Notes: generated by a model not told the origin, from the sequence alone. DNA of 38,388 bases from Marinilabiliaceae bacterium (GCA_016933045.1 JAFGBR010000024.1:1-38388); one strand, 5' to 3'. Numbered from the stretch's first letter, positions 1 through 8,816 are shown. Numbers and translations: made by a program.

Positions 1-282
1 ATCATCAACATTAACCGATCCTGTTCCAATAACATTAATAGTAAGTGTGTACTGGTTAATTGCAAAGTTGGCAGTTATGGTTTTATTTCCATCCATTGTA
101 ACGGTTTCTGTAGCATTTGTCGATGTAATATCGCCAGTCCATTCTACAAAATGGTATTCGGTACCGGCAACGGCATCAAGTTCTACTGTTGTACCACTAT
201 TAAGTGTTATTACTTGTGTGTAAGGTGCATCATCAACATTAACCGATCCTGTTCCAATAACATTAATAGTAAGTGTGTACTG
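1..282. repeat. Tandem coding repeat with two identical 54-bp blocks
   Basis: Positions 1-54 and 229-282 are identical over 54 bases, giving a period of 228 bp (76 codons). The block encodes the YTLTINVIGTGSV start of two successive InlB-type repeats. Identity at the DNA level over such a span implies recent duplication or gene conversion inside the repeat array, and the array probably continues beyond the left edge. Confidence 0.85.
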
Positions 283-1875
283 TTGAACAAAGTTTGCTGT
301 AAGGTTTCTGTTGTTGTTAATAATAAAAGAATATTCGGTGTCAGTCGATACAATAGAGTCATTTTCTGTCCAGTTTATAAAATCGTAACCATTATTTGGA
401 GATGCTGTTAACGTAACTTCAGTGCCTTCCTGATAATCTCCCGATCCGGTTATAGATCCTCCTTCAACTGGTGCTGTATTAGCAGAAACGGTATAGGTAG
501 TCGGTTCAACGGTTACTGTAACTGCCCAAATTCCAGAAAGGATGCTACCTGAATAAAGTTGATAATTAATTAAAGATGAATAATCATTTGGCGTTGTACC
601 GCTTATTTGTTTGACACCCCCAACCATAACAGAATCTACGTCTGAAGTATTTAAAAAGGTAGCAATTAAATTTGCCGGATTTGTCCCCGCAGCTACTTCA
701 ACAGTAATAGAATTGTTGTAAGGGTTAATAATTGCAGGTTTGGTTTGATTTTCGATTTGGAATGATGTTAAAGAGTATGGATCGGCTACAACTTGTAATT
801 TAATAATACCATCTGCATTATCAGTATAAATTGCATAAAACATACTGTCGAGCCCAACAATAGGTACTATTGAGCCTTTAACTGTTATGTTTGTATAGGT
901 ATGTTCCAGGTTTGCAAGTTTTGTGAAAAGTTTTGTTGAATTGATGCCACTAACTACGCGTTTTAATGAGTCAATAGCTACATTACTCACTGAGGTTGCT
1001 GATATAGTATTGGAGTTTGTGAAATTTATTAATGCGTCTGTTTGTTCAACGGCACTTGTATTATAAGTCGAAACTCTGTATAGTGCTACAATTGTATCTT
1101 CAAATGAAGTAATGTCATAGATGTTGTGTACGTCGGAAGATTTAATTATAGAGCTTCCTGTTCCAGTGGCTGATTTTATCATAACGGAGTATTGTTTCTC
1201 GCTACCACCTAACCATGTTTGAAAATAATATCTGTGTGTAATAATGAAATAGTTGTTGTTTTTATCTAAAGCAATATATGATCCTTTATCAAAATACACT
1301 GCATATTTGTCAGAACCGGTGAATAATTCATAATAACCATTAAATATTAATGTTTTTACAAAACTACCAGTAATATTTGTTGTATACATTATGTCTGGTT
1401 TATCAGTATAATCCCCAACATTGCCTTTTGTATCGGTATAAGTAATATGCGAGAATCCATTGCTGTCAACATCAATATCGGGTTTCGAGCACGCTCCGCC
1501 ATTGTTTGATTCGATATAAACAACAGGGCTCCAGTTGGTTCCGTTGAAACAGGTGTATGCTATTTTACCCGATGAGTTAAACACCACATGAATGCTGTCG
1601 GCATTACCAACAGACATTTTGGCCTCGGTTCCGGCACCAAGCAGTGTTTCATCGTGCCATGTTCCATCATAACCAATCTGACTATAATAAATATTGCCAC
1701 TGTGTGAAAATACCACCCCGATAAAATCAGATCCGGCACCGGAGTGTAAAATATCGCCTGTTAGGTTGTTATTGGCACTGATAATAAATTGTTGACTGTT
1801 AGTTATTTGTGGTATATAAAAAGATAAAATAAAAATAGTCAACGTAATTGCGAATTTTTTGGTAGCTGTTTTCAT
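1..1875 (-). CDS. Secreted protein with divergent InlB B-type repeats (3' end outside window)
   Basis: An open frame of 625 codons runs from an ATG at 1875 off the left edge without a stop. The first ~28 residues form a signal peptide (basic MKTATKK, then a hydrophobic stretch ending near NSQQ), so the product is exported. Residues ~30-450 look beta-rich with propeller-like short motifs (HSGNIYYSQ, DSNGFSHITYTD), suggesting a surface or extracellular binding protein. From about residue 490 on there are tandem ~76-residue units with the pattern YTLTINVIGTGSV, then F.EWTGD, then NKTITANF, which is typical of the divergent InlB B-repeat/Flg_new_2 family. At least two units and the start of a third are visible. 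The missing C-terminus would probably carry a T9SS sorting domain, but that is inference. No function can be assigned. Confidence 0.85.
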   Translation of the reverse strand, partial: MKTATKKFAITLTIFILSFYIPQITNSQQFIISANNNLTGDILHSGAGSDFIGVVFSHSGNIYYSQIGYDGTWHDETLLGAGTEAKMSVGNADSIHVVFNSSGKIAYTCFNGTNWSPVVYIESNNGGACSKPDIDVDSNGFSHITYTDTKGNVGDYTDKPDIMYTTNITGSFVKTLIFNGYYELFTGSDKYAVYFDKGSYIALDKNNNYFIITHRYYFQTWLGGSEKQYSVMIKSATGTGSSIIKSSDVHNIYDITSFEDTIVALYRVSTYNTSAVEQTDALINFTNSNTISATSVSNVAIDSLKRVVSGINSTKLFTKLANLEHTYTNITVKGSIVPIVGLDSMFYAIYTDNADGIIKLQVVADPYSLTSFQIENQTKPAIINPYNNSITVEVAAGTNPANLIATFLNTSDVDSVMVGGVKQISGTTPNDYSSLINYQLYSGSILSGIWAVTVTVEPTTYTVSANTAPVEGGSITGSGDYQEGTEVTLTASPNNGYDFINWTENDSIVSTDTEYSFIINNNRNLTANFVQQYTLTINVIGTGSVNVDDAPYTQVITLNSGTTVELDAVAGTEYHFVEWTGDITSTNATETVTMDGNKTITANFAINQYTLTINVIGTGSVNVDD

Positions 1876-2225
1876 ACTAAAATGTTATTTTGCTTTTAGT
1901 ACGATTGAATTTGTAATAGGTATTAATACATTTGATTAGTTGATATAATTATAACACGAAACGATTATTTATATCAGTTATTAGATAGTTAATTTTAGTG
2001 GATTTTTTTATAAAAAAGAGTTAAGTTTGTAGCAGTTTATGAGATTTGTTTAGGGTTAAGCTCATAATATTTGAGCAGTTTAGTTAGTTAGTAGAGAAGA
2101 AAGAGGGTGTCTCAAAAGTTGGAGACATCCTCTTTTTATTTGCATTCTTCTTGGTAAGTTGTTCAAATTATCAATTCTTTTAGGGGAAAAAATCTTTTTG
2201 AACACCCTCTTTTTTAGTGATGTTA
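1876..2225. other. 350-base intergenic spacer
   Basis: This AT-rich spacer lies between the end of mscL and the start of the InlB-repeat gene, both on the minus strand. It holds the hairpin at 2100-2135. I also see a 10-base inverted pair, AAGAGGGTGT at 2101-2110 and ACACCCTCTT at 2202-2211. No coding frame with a credible start or family signature was found, and no Bacteroidota-type -7 element (TAnnTTTG) could be placed with confidence upstream of 1875. Confidence 0.6.
2100..2135. terminator. Strong hairpin downstream of mscL
   Basis: A 14-base stem (2100-2113 with 2122-2135) has one G/T wobble and an 8-base loop. On the plus strand it is followed by a T-run, but on the minus strand, where mscL is read, the trailing T-run is poor. 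It may still stop mscL transcripts. The stem sequence (GGGTGTCTC) also resembles ends of Bacteroidota insertion sequences, so a mobile-element remnant is an alternative. Confidence 0.5.
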
Positions 2226-2624
2226 TTATTTCTTCAATAAATCTCTTATTTCTGTTAATAACACTTCTTCTTTTGATGGTGCAGGAGGGGCTGCCGGAAC
2301 GGCTTCTTCCTTTTTCTTTGCTGAGTTCATGGCTTTTACTATAAGAAAAATAGAGAAGGCAACGATTAAAAAATCGAAAACAACTTGTAAGAAGTTACCA
2401 TAATTTAAGGTAACAGCAGGCGTTTCACCAACAGCCTCTTTAATAACATACGATAAATCTTTAAAATCTACGCCACCAACTAATACTCCAATAGGAGGCA
2501 TGATAATGTCATTTACAATTGATGATACAATTTTGCCAAAGGCGGCACCAATTATGATACCAACAGCCATGTCAATAACATTGCCACGCATTGCAAAAGC
2601 TTTAAACTCTTTTAACAAGCTCAT
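2226..2624 (-). CDS. mscL: Large-conductance mechanosensitive channel MscL
   Basis: This is the inner-membrane homopentameric channel that opens under membrane tension to release solutes during hypo-osmotic shock. The 132-residue length is normal for the family. The N-terminus ([20 protein letters not shown]) and the following [17 protein letters not shown] segment are the highly conserved first transmembrane helix. A periplasmic loop follows, then a second helix (~residues 78-102, [19 protein letters not shown]). The C-terminal Ala/Pro/Lys/Glu-rich linker and terminal helix ([14 protein letters not shown]) match the cytoplasmic bundle. The gene stands alone: it is separated from the hydrogenase operon by 228 bases and a terminator, so it is probably transcribed separately. 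Confidence 0.97.
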   Translation of the reverse strand: MSLLKEFKAFAMRGNVIDMAVGIIIGAAFGKIVSSIVNDIIMPPIGVLVGGVDFKDLSYVIKEAVGETPAVTLNYGNFLQVVFDFLIVAFSIFLIVKAMNSAKKKEEAVPAAPPAPSKEEVLLTEIRDLLKK

Positions 2625-2798
2625 CTTTTTTAAATTAGGGGGTTAATAATTGTATTTATTTAACAAACAAGATATTTATTTTTTCGATTTAATGCCAATT
2701 ATTTTTTTTGTTTGATTTGTGAGTTTTTTCCCTGATTAGTTAATATAAACAGAGTATGATTTCAATTAATTTGATCATTTATAGAGTTAAAAAAAGAA

Positions 2799-2832
2799 AA
2801 AGCTGCAATCAGTATGTTTTGATTGCAGCTTT
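2799..2832 (-). terminator. Rho-independent terminator of the hydrogenase operon
   Basis: A perfect 13-base inverted repeat (AAAGCTGCAATCA at 2799-2811, TGATTGCAGCTTT at 2820-2832) with an 8-base loop lies about 20 bases past the hydC stop. Read on the minus strand it is followed by a T-rich tract (complement of 2785-2798). This is the textbook layout and marks the 3' end of the hyd operon. Confidence 0.9.
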
Positions 2833-2852
2833 ATTAGTTGTGTATTGTTACA

Positions 2853-3332
2853 TTAATTGTTGTATTCTTCCAATATGGTTTTTACATCTTCGGGCGCTAC
2901 CCGTCCGAATACTTTATCGCCAACAGTTACAACAGGAGCCAGTCCACATGCACCTACGCAACGTAAGCAACTTAATGAAAATTTACCATCGGGGGTTGTT
3001 TCACCAACTTTAACGTTCAGAAGTTTTTTGAATTCATCAAGTACTTTTTCGGCACCACGAACGTAACAGGCTGTTCCCATACAAATAGATATGGGGTGTT
3101 CGCCTTTGGGAGTCATGGAAAAGAAAGAATAGAACGTTACAACACCATAAACATGAGCTACTGATACATTCATTTCCTGAGCTACCAGTTCCTGAACTTC
3201 AGCCGGAAGGTACCCGAAAAGTCCTTGGGCTGCATGGAGGGCATTGATTAGTTCGCCCGGGTCGTTATTTAGTTTTGCACAAACTTCTTTTAGCTCCTTT
3301 TTCTTATTATCAGGTAATTTTATATTTGCCAT
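2853..3332 (-). CDS. hydC: NAD-dependent [FeFe]-hydrogenase subunit C (NuoE-like)
   Basis: This small 159-residue subunit of the cytoplasmic HydABC complex carries one [2Fe-2S] cluster in a thioredoxin-like fold and is homologous to NuoE of complex I. The four ligands are visible as C84-x4-C89 and C125-x3-C129 (CMGTAC and CLRCVGAC). The N-terminal helical part contains the NuoE signature around HAAQGLFGYLP and HVYGVVTFYSFF. The length fits the family. It is the last gene of the operon, 17 bases after hydA and about 20 bases before the terminator. In characterised relatives this subunit takes part in flavin-based electron bifurcation with HydB. Confidence 0.95.
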   Translation of the reverse strand: MANIKLPDNKKKELKEVCAKLNNDPGELINALHAAQGLFGYLPAEVQELVAQEMNVSVAHVYGVVTFYSFFSMTPKGEHPISICMGTACYVRGAEKVLDEFKKLLNVKVGETTPDGKFSLSCLRCVGACGLAPVVTVGDKVFGRVAPEDVKTILEEYNN

Positions 3333-3349
3333 TTTTCGATTCTTTTTAA

Positions 3350-5143
3350 TTAAATCTCAATTTTCTTTTGCTTATCGAAGTAGTGTGTGTGAAGTAACTC
3401 ATGCGATAAATGACCGCAAGGTTTTCCAAGGAACTCTTCGTAAAGTTTAACGATGTATGGGTTTTCGTGCGATTTACGGATTGGCTTTTCGGCGTCTTCG
3501 CGATAAATAGCGGCAGCCCGTTTTTTTAGAATATCCATGTTCCCATGGTGGTATGGCTGGCCACCGCCACCTATACATCCACCTGGACAAGCCATTATTT
3601 CGATAGCATGAAAATTGGATTTGCCTGATTTCACATCTTCAAGTAACTTACGGGCATTACCTAAACCATGCGCAATACCAATGTTGATAGGAAGGCCGTC
3701 GAAGTCGATGGTTGCCGATCGGATACCTTCCATACCGCGAAGTTCGGTAAAGTCGAGTTTTGGTAATGGTTTTTTTGTTTGTATTTCGTAAGCAGTTCGA
3801 ACAGCAGCTTCAATAACACCACCGGTAGCTCCGAAAATAACTCCTGCACCTGTTGATTCTCCAAGAGGCTGATCGAAATCTTCATCGGGTAGCGATGCAA
3901 AATCGATGTTGGCATTTCGAATCATAGCTGCCAACTCGCGGGTCGAAATTGAATAGTTAACATCCGGGTCGCCGTTAACACTGAATTCAGGTCGGGTAGA
4001 TTCGAATTTCTTAGCCAGACACGGCATTACTGACACAACAACCATATCTTCGCGTTTAATGTTTAGTTTATCAGCAAAAAATGATTTTGCTATGGCACCA
4101 AACATTTGTTGAGGCGATTTGGCAGATGATGGGATCTCTTTCATTTCGGGGAACTGATGTTCGAAGAAATTGACCCATGCCGGACAACAAGATGTTAATA
4201 TAGGTAACTTCACACTTTTATCGCCCGATAAATATTTATTTAAGCGGTCAAGTAATTCTGTACCTTCTTCCATAATGGTAAGGTCGGCTGCAAAGTCGGT
4301 ATCAAAAACAAAGTCGAAACCTAGTTTACGAAGAGCGGCAGCCATTTTACCGGTTACAAGTGTTCCTGGTTCCATGCCGAATTCTTCACCTAATGCAGCC
4401 CTAACAGCAGGAGCTGTTTGAACCACAACAGTTTTTTTAGGGTCAACAATGGCGTCGACAACTTTCCAGGTGTGGTCTCTTTCGGTGAGGGCGCCAGTAG
4501 GACAAACGGCAACACATTGACCGCAAAAAGTACAACTTGAGTGATCTAAGTCCATTTCGAATGCAGTGGCAACAACAGAGTTAAAACCTCTGTTTATGGC
4601 CGAAAGAACGCCAACAGTTTGAACTTCGTTACAAGCAGTTTCGCATCGGCGGCACATGATACATTTGTCCATATCGCGAATAATGGCCGGAGATTCATCA
4701 CCTTTATAGTGCGATTGTTCGCCTTTGTAAGGTATTTCCCTTATACCCAGTTTCTGAGCCAGTGATTGAAGTTCACAATTACCTGATTTTGCACATATCA
4801 GACAGTCGAATGGGTGATCGGAAAGGATCAGTTCCATTACGGTGCGGCGGGCGTTAATTACACGCATGGTGTGAGTGTTTACCACCATTCCTTCGGAGCA
4901 TTCTGTTTTACAGGCAGGTGCTAGGTTTCTACGACCTTCCACTTCAACCACGCACACGCGGCATCCGCCTGGTTTGTTCTCGAAGTTGGTGTCTTCGAGT
5001 TTCATGTAGCACAACGATGGAATGTTGACACCGATTGACTTAGCGGCATCAAGCAATGTAGTTCCTTTATTGACAACTACAGGTTTATTATCGATGGTTA
5101 ATTTTACAACTTCCATTTTAATCTTTTTACTTTCAATTTTCAA
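3350..5143 (-). CDS. hydA: [FeFe]-hydrogenase catalytic subunit HydA (trimeric, probably bifurcating type)
   Basis: Catalyses reversible proton reduction to H2 at the H-cluster. In order: N-terminal [2Fe-2S] domain (C45, C61, C64, C78); His-Cys [4Fe-4S] site (H110, C114, C117, C123); two ferredoxin clusters (C161/164/167/171 and C204/207/210/214); then the H-domain with all three signatures: TSCCPAW (proton-relay C319, ligand C320), MPCLAKK (C375, K378) and MACPGGC (C519, C523). A small-subunit-like C-terminus (ELLHTHYFDKQ) ends the protein. The extra C-terminal [2Fe-2S] domain known in the Thermotoga enzyme is absent. The start may be the ATG at 5116 (MEVVKLTID) rather than 5143, because family members begin there. 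Two bases separate it from hydB. Maturation genes hydEFG are not in the window. Confidence 0.97.
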   Translation of the reverse strand: MKIESKKIKMEVVKLTIDNKPVVVNKGTTLLDAAKSIGVNIPSLCYMKLEDTNFENKPGGCRVCVVEVEGRRNLAPACKTECSEGMVVNTHTMRVINARRTVMELILSDHPFDCLICAKSGNCELQSLAQKLGIREIPYKGEQSHYKGDESPAIIRDMDKCIMCRRCETACNEVQTVGVLSAINRGFNSVVATAFEMDLDHSSCTFCGQCVAVCPTGALTERDHTWKVVDAIVDPKKTVVVQTAPAVRAALGEEFGMEPGTLVTGKMAAALRKLGFDFVFDTDFAADLTIMEEGTELLDRLNKYLSGDKSVKLPILTSCCPAWVNFFEHQFPEMKEIPSSAKSPQQMFGAIAKSFFADKLNIKREDMVVVSVMPCLAKKFESTRPEFSVNGDPDVNYSISTRELAAMIRNANIDFASLPDEDFDQPLGESTGAGVIFGATGGVIEAAVRTAYEIQTKKPLPKLDFTELRGMEGIRSATIDFDGLPINIGIAHGLGNARKLLEDVKSGKSNFHAIEIMACPGGCIGGGGQPYHHGNMDILKKRAAAIYREDAEKPIRKSHENPYIVKLYEEFLGKPCGHLSHELLHTHYFDKQKKIEI

Positions 5144-5145
5144 TA

Positions 5146-6939
5146 TTACTGAATACTGATGGCATTAAATTTACATTTTTCCATACATGCCCCACATTTG
5201 ATACATATTGCAGGATTGATGATATGAGCCATTTTTTTCTCGCCCGAAATAGCATCGACCGGACAAACTCGCGAACATAAAGTACAGCCTACACAAGCCT
5301 CAGGATCAATAACGTATTGCATTAGTGCTTTACACTGTCCGGCTGGACATTTTCCGTCCACAACGTGTGCTTCATATTCATCGGCAAAGTTTTCCATTGT
5401 TGAAAGAACAGGGTTTGGTGATGTTTGTCCCAATCCGCAAAGCGAGGTATCTTTAATAACATAACTAAGGTTTCGGAGTAATGTTAAGTCTTCTTTTGTA
5501 CCTTTTCCTTGTGTAATTTTTTCAAGAATTTCGTGCAGACGTTTATTTCCAATTCGACAAGGAGTACATTTACCACAGCTTTCTTCAACAGTAAATTCGA
5601 GATAAAACTTGGCCATAGCCACCATACAATCATCTTCGTCCATTACAATCATTCCGCCCGAACCCATCATAGAGCCACATGCCAGAAGTGAGTCGTAATC
5701 GATAGGGATATCTAAGTGTTTTTCGGTTAAACAACCGCCCGAAGGGCCTCCGGTTTGAACAGCTTTAAATTTTTTACCGTCTTTAATACCACCTCCAATA
5801 TCGAAAATTACTTCGCGAAGAGTGGTTCCCATGGGGACTTCTATCAATCCCACATTATTCACTTTTCCGGCAAGGGCAAATACTTTGGTTCCTTTGCTTT
5901 TTTCGGTTCCAATGGCGCTGAACCATTTAGAGCCGTTTAAAAGAATAACCGGGATGTTGGCATAAGTTTCGACGTTATTAACGTTTGTTGGTTTACCTTT
6001 ATATCCACTTTCGCTTGGGAATGGAGGTTTTACATTTGGTTCTCCGCGTAATCCTTCCATAGAGTGGATTAACGATGTTTCTTCACCGCAAACAAAAGCT
6101 CCGGCACCGTATCGCAATTCAATATCGAAACAGAAATCTGACCCAAAAATATTTTCTCCCAGCAAACCGTATTCACGGGCTTGCTTGATGGCAATTTTTA
6201 AACGTTCAATGGCCAATGGGTATTCGGCACGTATGTAAACCAATCCTTTAGAAGCCCCGGTGCAGTAACCGTTAATTGCCATTGCTTCGATAACCGAGTG
6301 AGGGTCGCCTTCGAGAATAGATCTGTCCATGAATGCGCCCGGGTCGCCCTCATCGGCATTGCAGACCACATATTTTTGATCGGCCTTAACTTTACGTGTG
6401 ATATCCCACTTTAAACCGGTAGGAAAACCACCTCCACCACGACCTCGAAGGCCGGAGTCGATGATTTCTTTAATCACCTGTTCGGGGGTCATTTCGGTCA
6501 ATGCTTTTCCAAGAGCTGCATAGCCATCGCGGGCAATGTATTCATCAACATTTTCGGGATTGATAAAGCCGCAGTTTCGCAAAGCAATTCGAATTTGCTT
6601 TTTATAAAAACCCATCTCTTTTGAATCACTTATTACTTTATGAGAGTCGGGATCGACATATAACAATCGGTTAACTTTACGGCCTTTAACTATGTGCTCA
6701 GTAACAAGTTCAGAAGCATCAGCAGGTGTTACCTGTACGTAAAATGTATTATCGGGCATCATTTTAACAACAGGGCCTTTTTCGCAAAAACCGAAACATC
6801 CGGTACGTACAACTTGTACTTCATCGCCAAGGTTGTTATCTTCGATGGCACGATTAAGGTTTTCGACAATTAGTTCGCTTTGAGAAGCCCGGCATCCTGT
6901 GCCGGCGCAAACTAAAATGTGGTTTTTAAATTTCGCCAT
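5146..6939 (-). CDS. hydB: [FeFe]-hydrogenase flavoprotein subunit HydB (NuoF-like)
   Basis: This is the NAD(H)/FMN-binding subunit, the centre of electron bifurcation in HydABC complexes. An N-terminal thioredoxin-like [2Fe-2S] domain has C11-x4-C16 and C48-x3-C52. The NuoF core follows with the glycine-rich NADH loop GRGGGGFPTGLKW (~residue 168), the FMN site CNADEGDPGAFMDR (~193), GAGAFVCGEETSL (~277) and the [4Fe-4S] motif ESCGKCTPCRIG (~453). The C-terminus adds two ferredoxin clusters, CVGCTLCSRVCP (~546) and CIKCGACMEKC (~578), which separate hydrogenase HydB from respiratory NuoF. The 597-residue length is typical. It sits between the small ferredoxin gene and hydA with spacings of 14 and 2 bases, so co-translation is likely. 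Confidence 0.97.
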   Translation of the reverse strand: MAKFKNHILVCAGTGCRASQSELIVENLNRAIEDNNLGDEVQVVRTGCFGFCEKGPVVKMMPDNTFYVQVTPADASELVTEHIVKGRKVNRLLYVDPDSHKVISDSKEMGFYKKQIRIALRNCGFINPENVDEYIARDGYAALGKALTEMTPEQVIKEIIDSGLRGRGGGGFPTGLKWDITRKVKADQKYVVCNADEGDPGAFMDRSILEGDPHSVIEAMAINGYCTGASKGLVYIRAEYPLAIERLKIAIKQAREYGLLGENIFGSDFCFDIELRYGAGAFVCGEETSLIHSMEGLRGEPNVKPPFPSESGYKGKPTNVNNVETYANIPVILLNGSKWFSAIGTEKSKGTKVFALAGKVNNVGLIEVPMGTTLREVIFDIGGGIKDGKKFKAVQTGGPSGGCLTEKHLDIPIDYDSLLACGSMMGSGGMIVMDEDDCMVAMAKFYLEFTVEESCGKCTPCRIGNKRLHEILEKITQGKGTKEDLTLLRNLSYVIKDTSLCGLGQTSPNPVLSTMENFADEYEAHVVDGKCPAGQCKALMQYVIDPEACVGCTLCSRVCPVDAISGEKKMAHIINPAICIKCGACMEKCKFNAISIQ

Positions 6940-6953
6940 AATGAAGTGTAAAT

Positions 6954-7361
6954 CTATTTAGTTTTTTCTTTATCAATTGTTTCATAACTAGCAGGGATGA
7001 TACCATCGACCAATTCGCCTTTTTTGATGTATTTTTCAATTATCTCAGAGGCTTTTTTTGTGTCAACAAAACCAAAAACAACAGGATCTTCGCCAGGTAG
7101 GGTAACTTCAATGGTTGGTTCGGCATAACAATATCCCATGCAGCCGGTTTGAGTAACAACTCCTTCTATAGATCGATGTTCTAGTTCTTCGATGAAATAG
7201 GTCATAATTTCTTTGGCACCTGAAGCTATGCCGCATGTAGCCATAGAAACTTTAATTTGAACAACTTTTTCGGCTTTATCTCCTTTTTCACGAAGATCGA
7301 GCTTTGATTTCACCGCGTCCCTCATTTTTCGGAGATCGTCTAATGATTTAACTTTCGTCAT
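6954..7361 (-). CDS. Thioredoxin-like [2Fe-2S] ferredoxin-domain protein of the hydrogenase operon
   Basis: This 135-residue protein has an N-terminal helical part (SLDDLRKMRDAVKSK) and a thioredoxin-like ferredoxin fold resembling the N-terminal domain of HydB and the C-terminal part of NuoE. The visible cysteines are C43 (MATCGIASGA), C74 and C78 (QTGCMGYC). The usual second cysteine of the first pair is replaced, leaving three, and the TCGIA(A/S)GA form is common to this hydrogenase-linked family. It lies 14 bases before hydB. A role as an accessory electron carrier or assembly factor is inferred from position only. Genes of this type occur beside hydABC in other anaerobes, but I know of no settled name. 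Confidence 0.85.
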   Translation of the reverse strand: MTKVKSLDDLRKMRDAVKSKLDLREKGDKAEKVVQIKVSMATCGIASGAKEIMTYFIEELEHRSIEGVVTQTGCMGYCYAEPTIEVTLPGEDPVVFGFVDTKKASEIIEKYIKKGELVDGIIPASYETIDKEKTK

Positions 7362-7390
7362 AGTTTGTGTTTATTTGTAGTTATTTGTGT

Positions 7391-7945
7391 TTAATTATTA
7401 ATGTCAACGCCAATGTTTTTTAAATTTTCATCAATCATTTCTTTAATAAATTTAATAATTGCAGGTTGATTGATGGGAATTCCATCCAACTCTTTTTTTA
7501 TGATTCGTGAATCTATTTCAAAAACTTCATTATTAAAATGGTGTGAATAAACAAAATCAATTGACGGGTTTCCAGAAAAGAGCAAGGTAATTGTACCCGG
7601 AATATCACCCCATGGAACCCGGTCGATATGACGGTGTTGAAAACTAGCAGTAATAATTGTACCTTTTCCTTTATCTGATTCGATGGAAACATTACCTCCG
7701 GTTTGTTCGGCATTTTGAATGAGTAAAGGAATTCCAAGTCCTACTTTTCGGGTAGTGCGTGATGTGAAAAAAGGATTAGAAACTTGTTTTGTTATTTCGG
7801 GATCCATGCCATCGCCATTGTCGATAATTTTTATTTGAAGCATGTTTAAACCGGGGTTTTCATTAACTATTATTTTAATCAATGTAGCATTTGCGCGAGT
7901 AGAGTTTTGTACAATATCCATAATGTGCATTGATAAATCTTTCAC
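7391..7945 (-). CDS. Stand-alone HATPase_c (GHKL) ATP-binding protein
   Basis: A 184-residue protein with a histidine-kinase-type ATP-binding domain but no dimerisation/phosphoacceptor or sensor part. The N box (MDIVQNSTRA, N14), G1 box (DNGDGM, D42) and G2 region (KVGLGIPLL) are clear in the first 85 residues. The last ~80 residues (from DRVPWGDIPG) are an uncharacterised extension. The start codon is GTG at 7945: the sequence KDLSMHIMDIVQNS matches the usual N-terminus of this family, so the internal ATG at 7930 is less likely. It sits 29 bases upstream of the ferredoxin gene and 94 bases after the PHP gene. It probably acts as a serine kinase or ATP-dependent switch in the HydS pathway, but the partner is unknown. 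Confidence 0.85.
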   Translation of the reverse strand: MKDLSMHIMDIVQNSTRANATLIKIIVNENPGLNMLQIKIIDNGDGMDPEITKQVSNPFFTSRTTRKVGLGIPLLIQNAEQTGGNVSIESDKGKGTIITASFQHRHIDRVPWGDIPGTITLLFSGNPSIDFVYSHHFNNEVFEIDSRIIKKELDGIPINQPAIIKFIKEMIDENLKNIGVDINN

Positions 7946-8039
7946 GAGATAATAATTTAATTAATAAATAGCCATGTTGAATTTGCCAAATGCTTATTCT
8001 CGTTTGAGAGTAGAGGTTTGTTTATTATTTGTTTCATGT

Positions 8040-8789
8040 TTAGAGCCATTTTTCGGGTTTTACATTGCGGCCATTAATTTTAGCAAATGCTTTTCTTATT
8101 TCAGCAAAACTGATATTTTCCATTTCAAAAACCGAAACCGTAGAACCTATTAATTCAGGTACATGGGCGTCGGATGAGGTTATAATGCAATAGTTTATTA
8201 AATAAGGATGTTTTTCAAGAAATATTTGCCAGTTACAACTTGGGCTAATTTCTAAAGCATCAATAGGAAGGTTTGAGTCGATAAATCCAAGTTGACTGGT
8301 AATGCTGAACATGTGTCTGTCGATATGAGCAGGTATAAACAAACCGTTTAGTTCTTTAATTTTTAAAGCTATTTCATCAATGCCAACTTTTAAACCTGCT
8401 AACAGAAATCTATGTTCTTCGCCTAAAATTTTTTCATGTCTGTTAACCCAAACCTGAAATCCAAATTTTTCGGGTTTGTTTTTGATGTCGGGCAATTGAT
8501 CATCTAGGAATTTTTGAAATTCGATATGTTCGTCATTATTTTCAAAGAACGCCAGGCAATGCACTTCTTCGCGGGTTGCAATTTCAACTCCTTTTAAAAC
8601 TACAATACCTTTTTCGTTTCCTATTTTGGCAATTTCGTTGCATTGCCTCATAGTGTTGTGATCGGTTATTCCAATAAAATCGAGTTTTTGTTCAATTGCT
8701 TTGTTTATAATAATTTCCGGGCTCATTTCCAAACTGCCACATGGTGATAGCACTGTGTGGATATGCAAATCGGCACGAAATTTACGCAT
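8040..8789 (-). CDS. PHP-domain metal-dependent phosphoesterase
   Basis: A 249-residue cytoplasmic protein of the polymerase-and-histidinol-phosphatase (PHP) superfamily. Metal-ligand motifs appear in the expected order: DLHIHT (D7, H9, H11), ITDHN (D43, H44), GVEI (E69), H77, AH (H155) and SSDAH (D207, H209). The fold is complete, so an active phosphatase or phosphodiesterase is plausible. The substrate cannot be read from sequence. It could be a nucleotide, a phosphosugar or a signalling molecule. Genes of this type recur next to DRTGG and HydS genes in hydrogenase loci of anaerobes, which points to signal turnover rather than DNA replication or histidine synthesis. The gene follows the DRTGG gene after 27 bases, in one operon. 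Confidence 0.88.
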   Translation of the reverse strand: MRKFRADLHIHTVLSPCGSLEMSPEIIINKAIEQKLDFIGITDHNTMRQCNEIAKIGNEKGIVVLKGVEIATREEVHCLAFFENNDEHIEFQKFLDDQLPDIKNKPEKFGFQVWVNRHEKILGEEHRFLLAGLKVGIDEIALKIKELNGLFIPAHIDRHMFSITSQLGFIDSNLPIDALEISPSCNWQIFLEKHPYLINYCIITSSDAHVPELIGSTVSVFEMENISFAEIRKAFAKINGRNVKPEKWL

Positions 8790-8816
8790 TATTAATGATT
8801 GGTTATTTGTAAAATA

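Noticed and set aside
1-282. CRISPR-like direct repeats
   Set aside because: There are only two exact copies, 228 bp apart, in coding frame and encoding a known repeat fold. There are no spacers of CRISPR size and no cas genes.
151-411. Short plus-strand frame rich in Cys and Asn
   Set aside because: It is antisense to the InlB-type repeats and its odd composition follows from the repeat sequence.
6889-6906. Palindrome CCGGCA...TGCCGG within hydB
   Set aside because: It encodes the conserved [2Fe-2S] cysteine region (AGTGCRA) and is explained by codon sequence. It does not resemble the REP-like elements.
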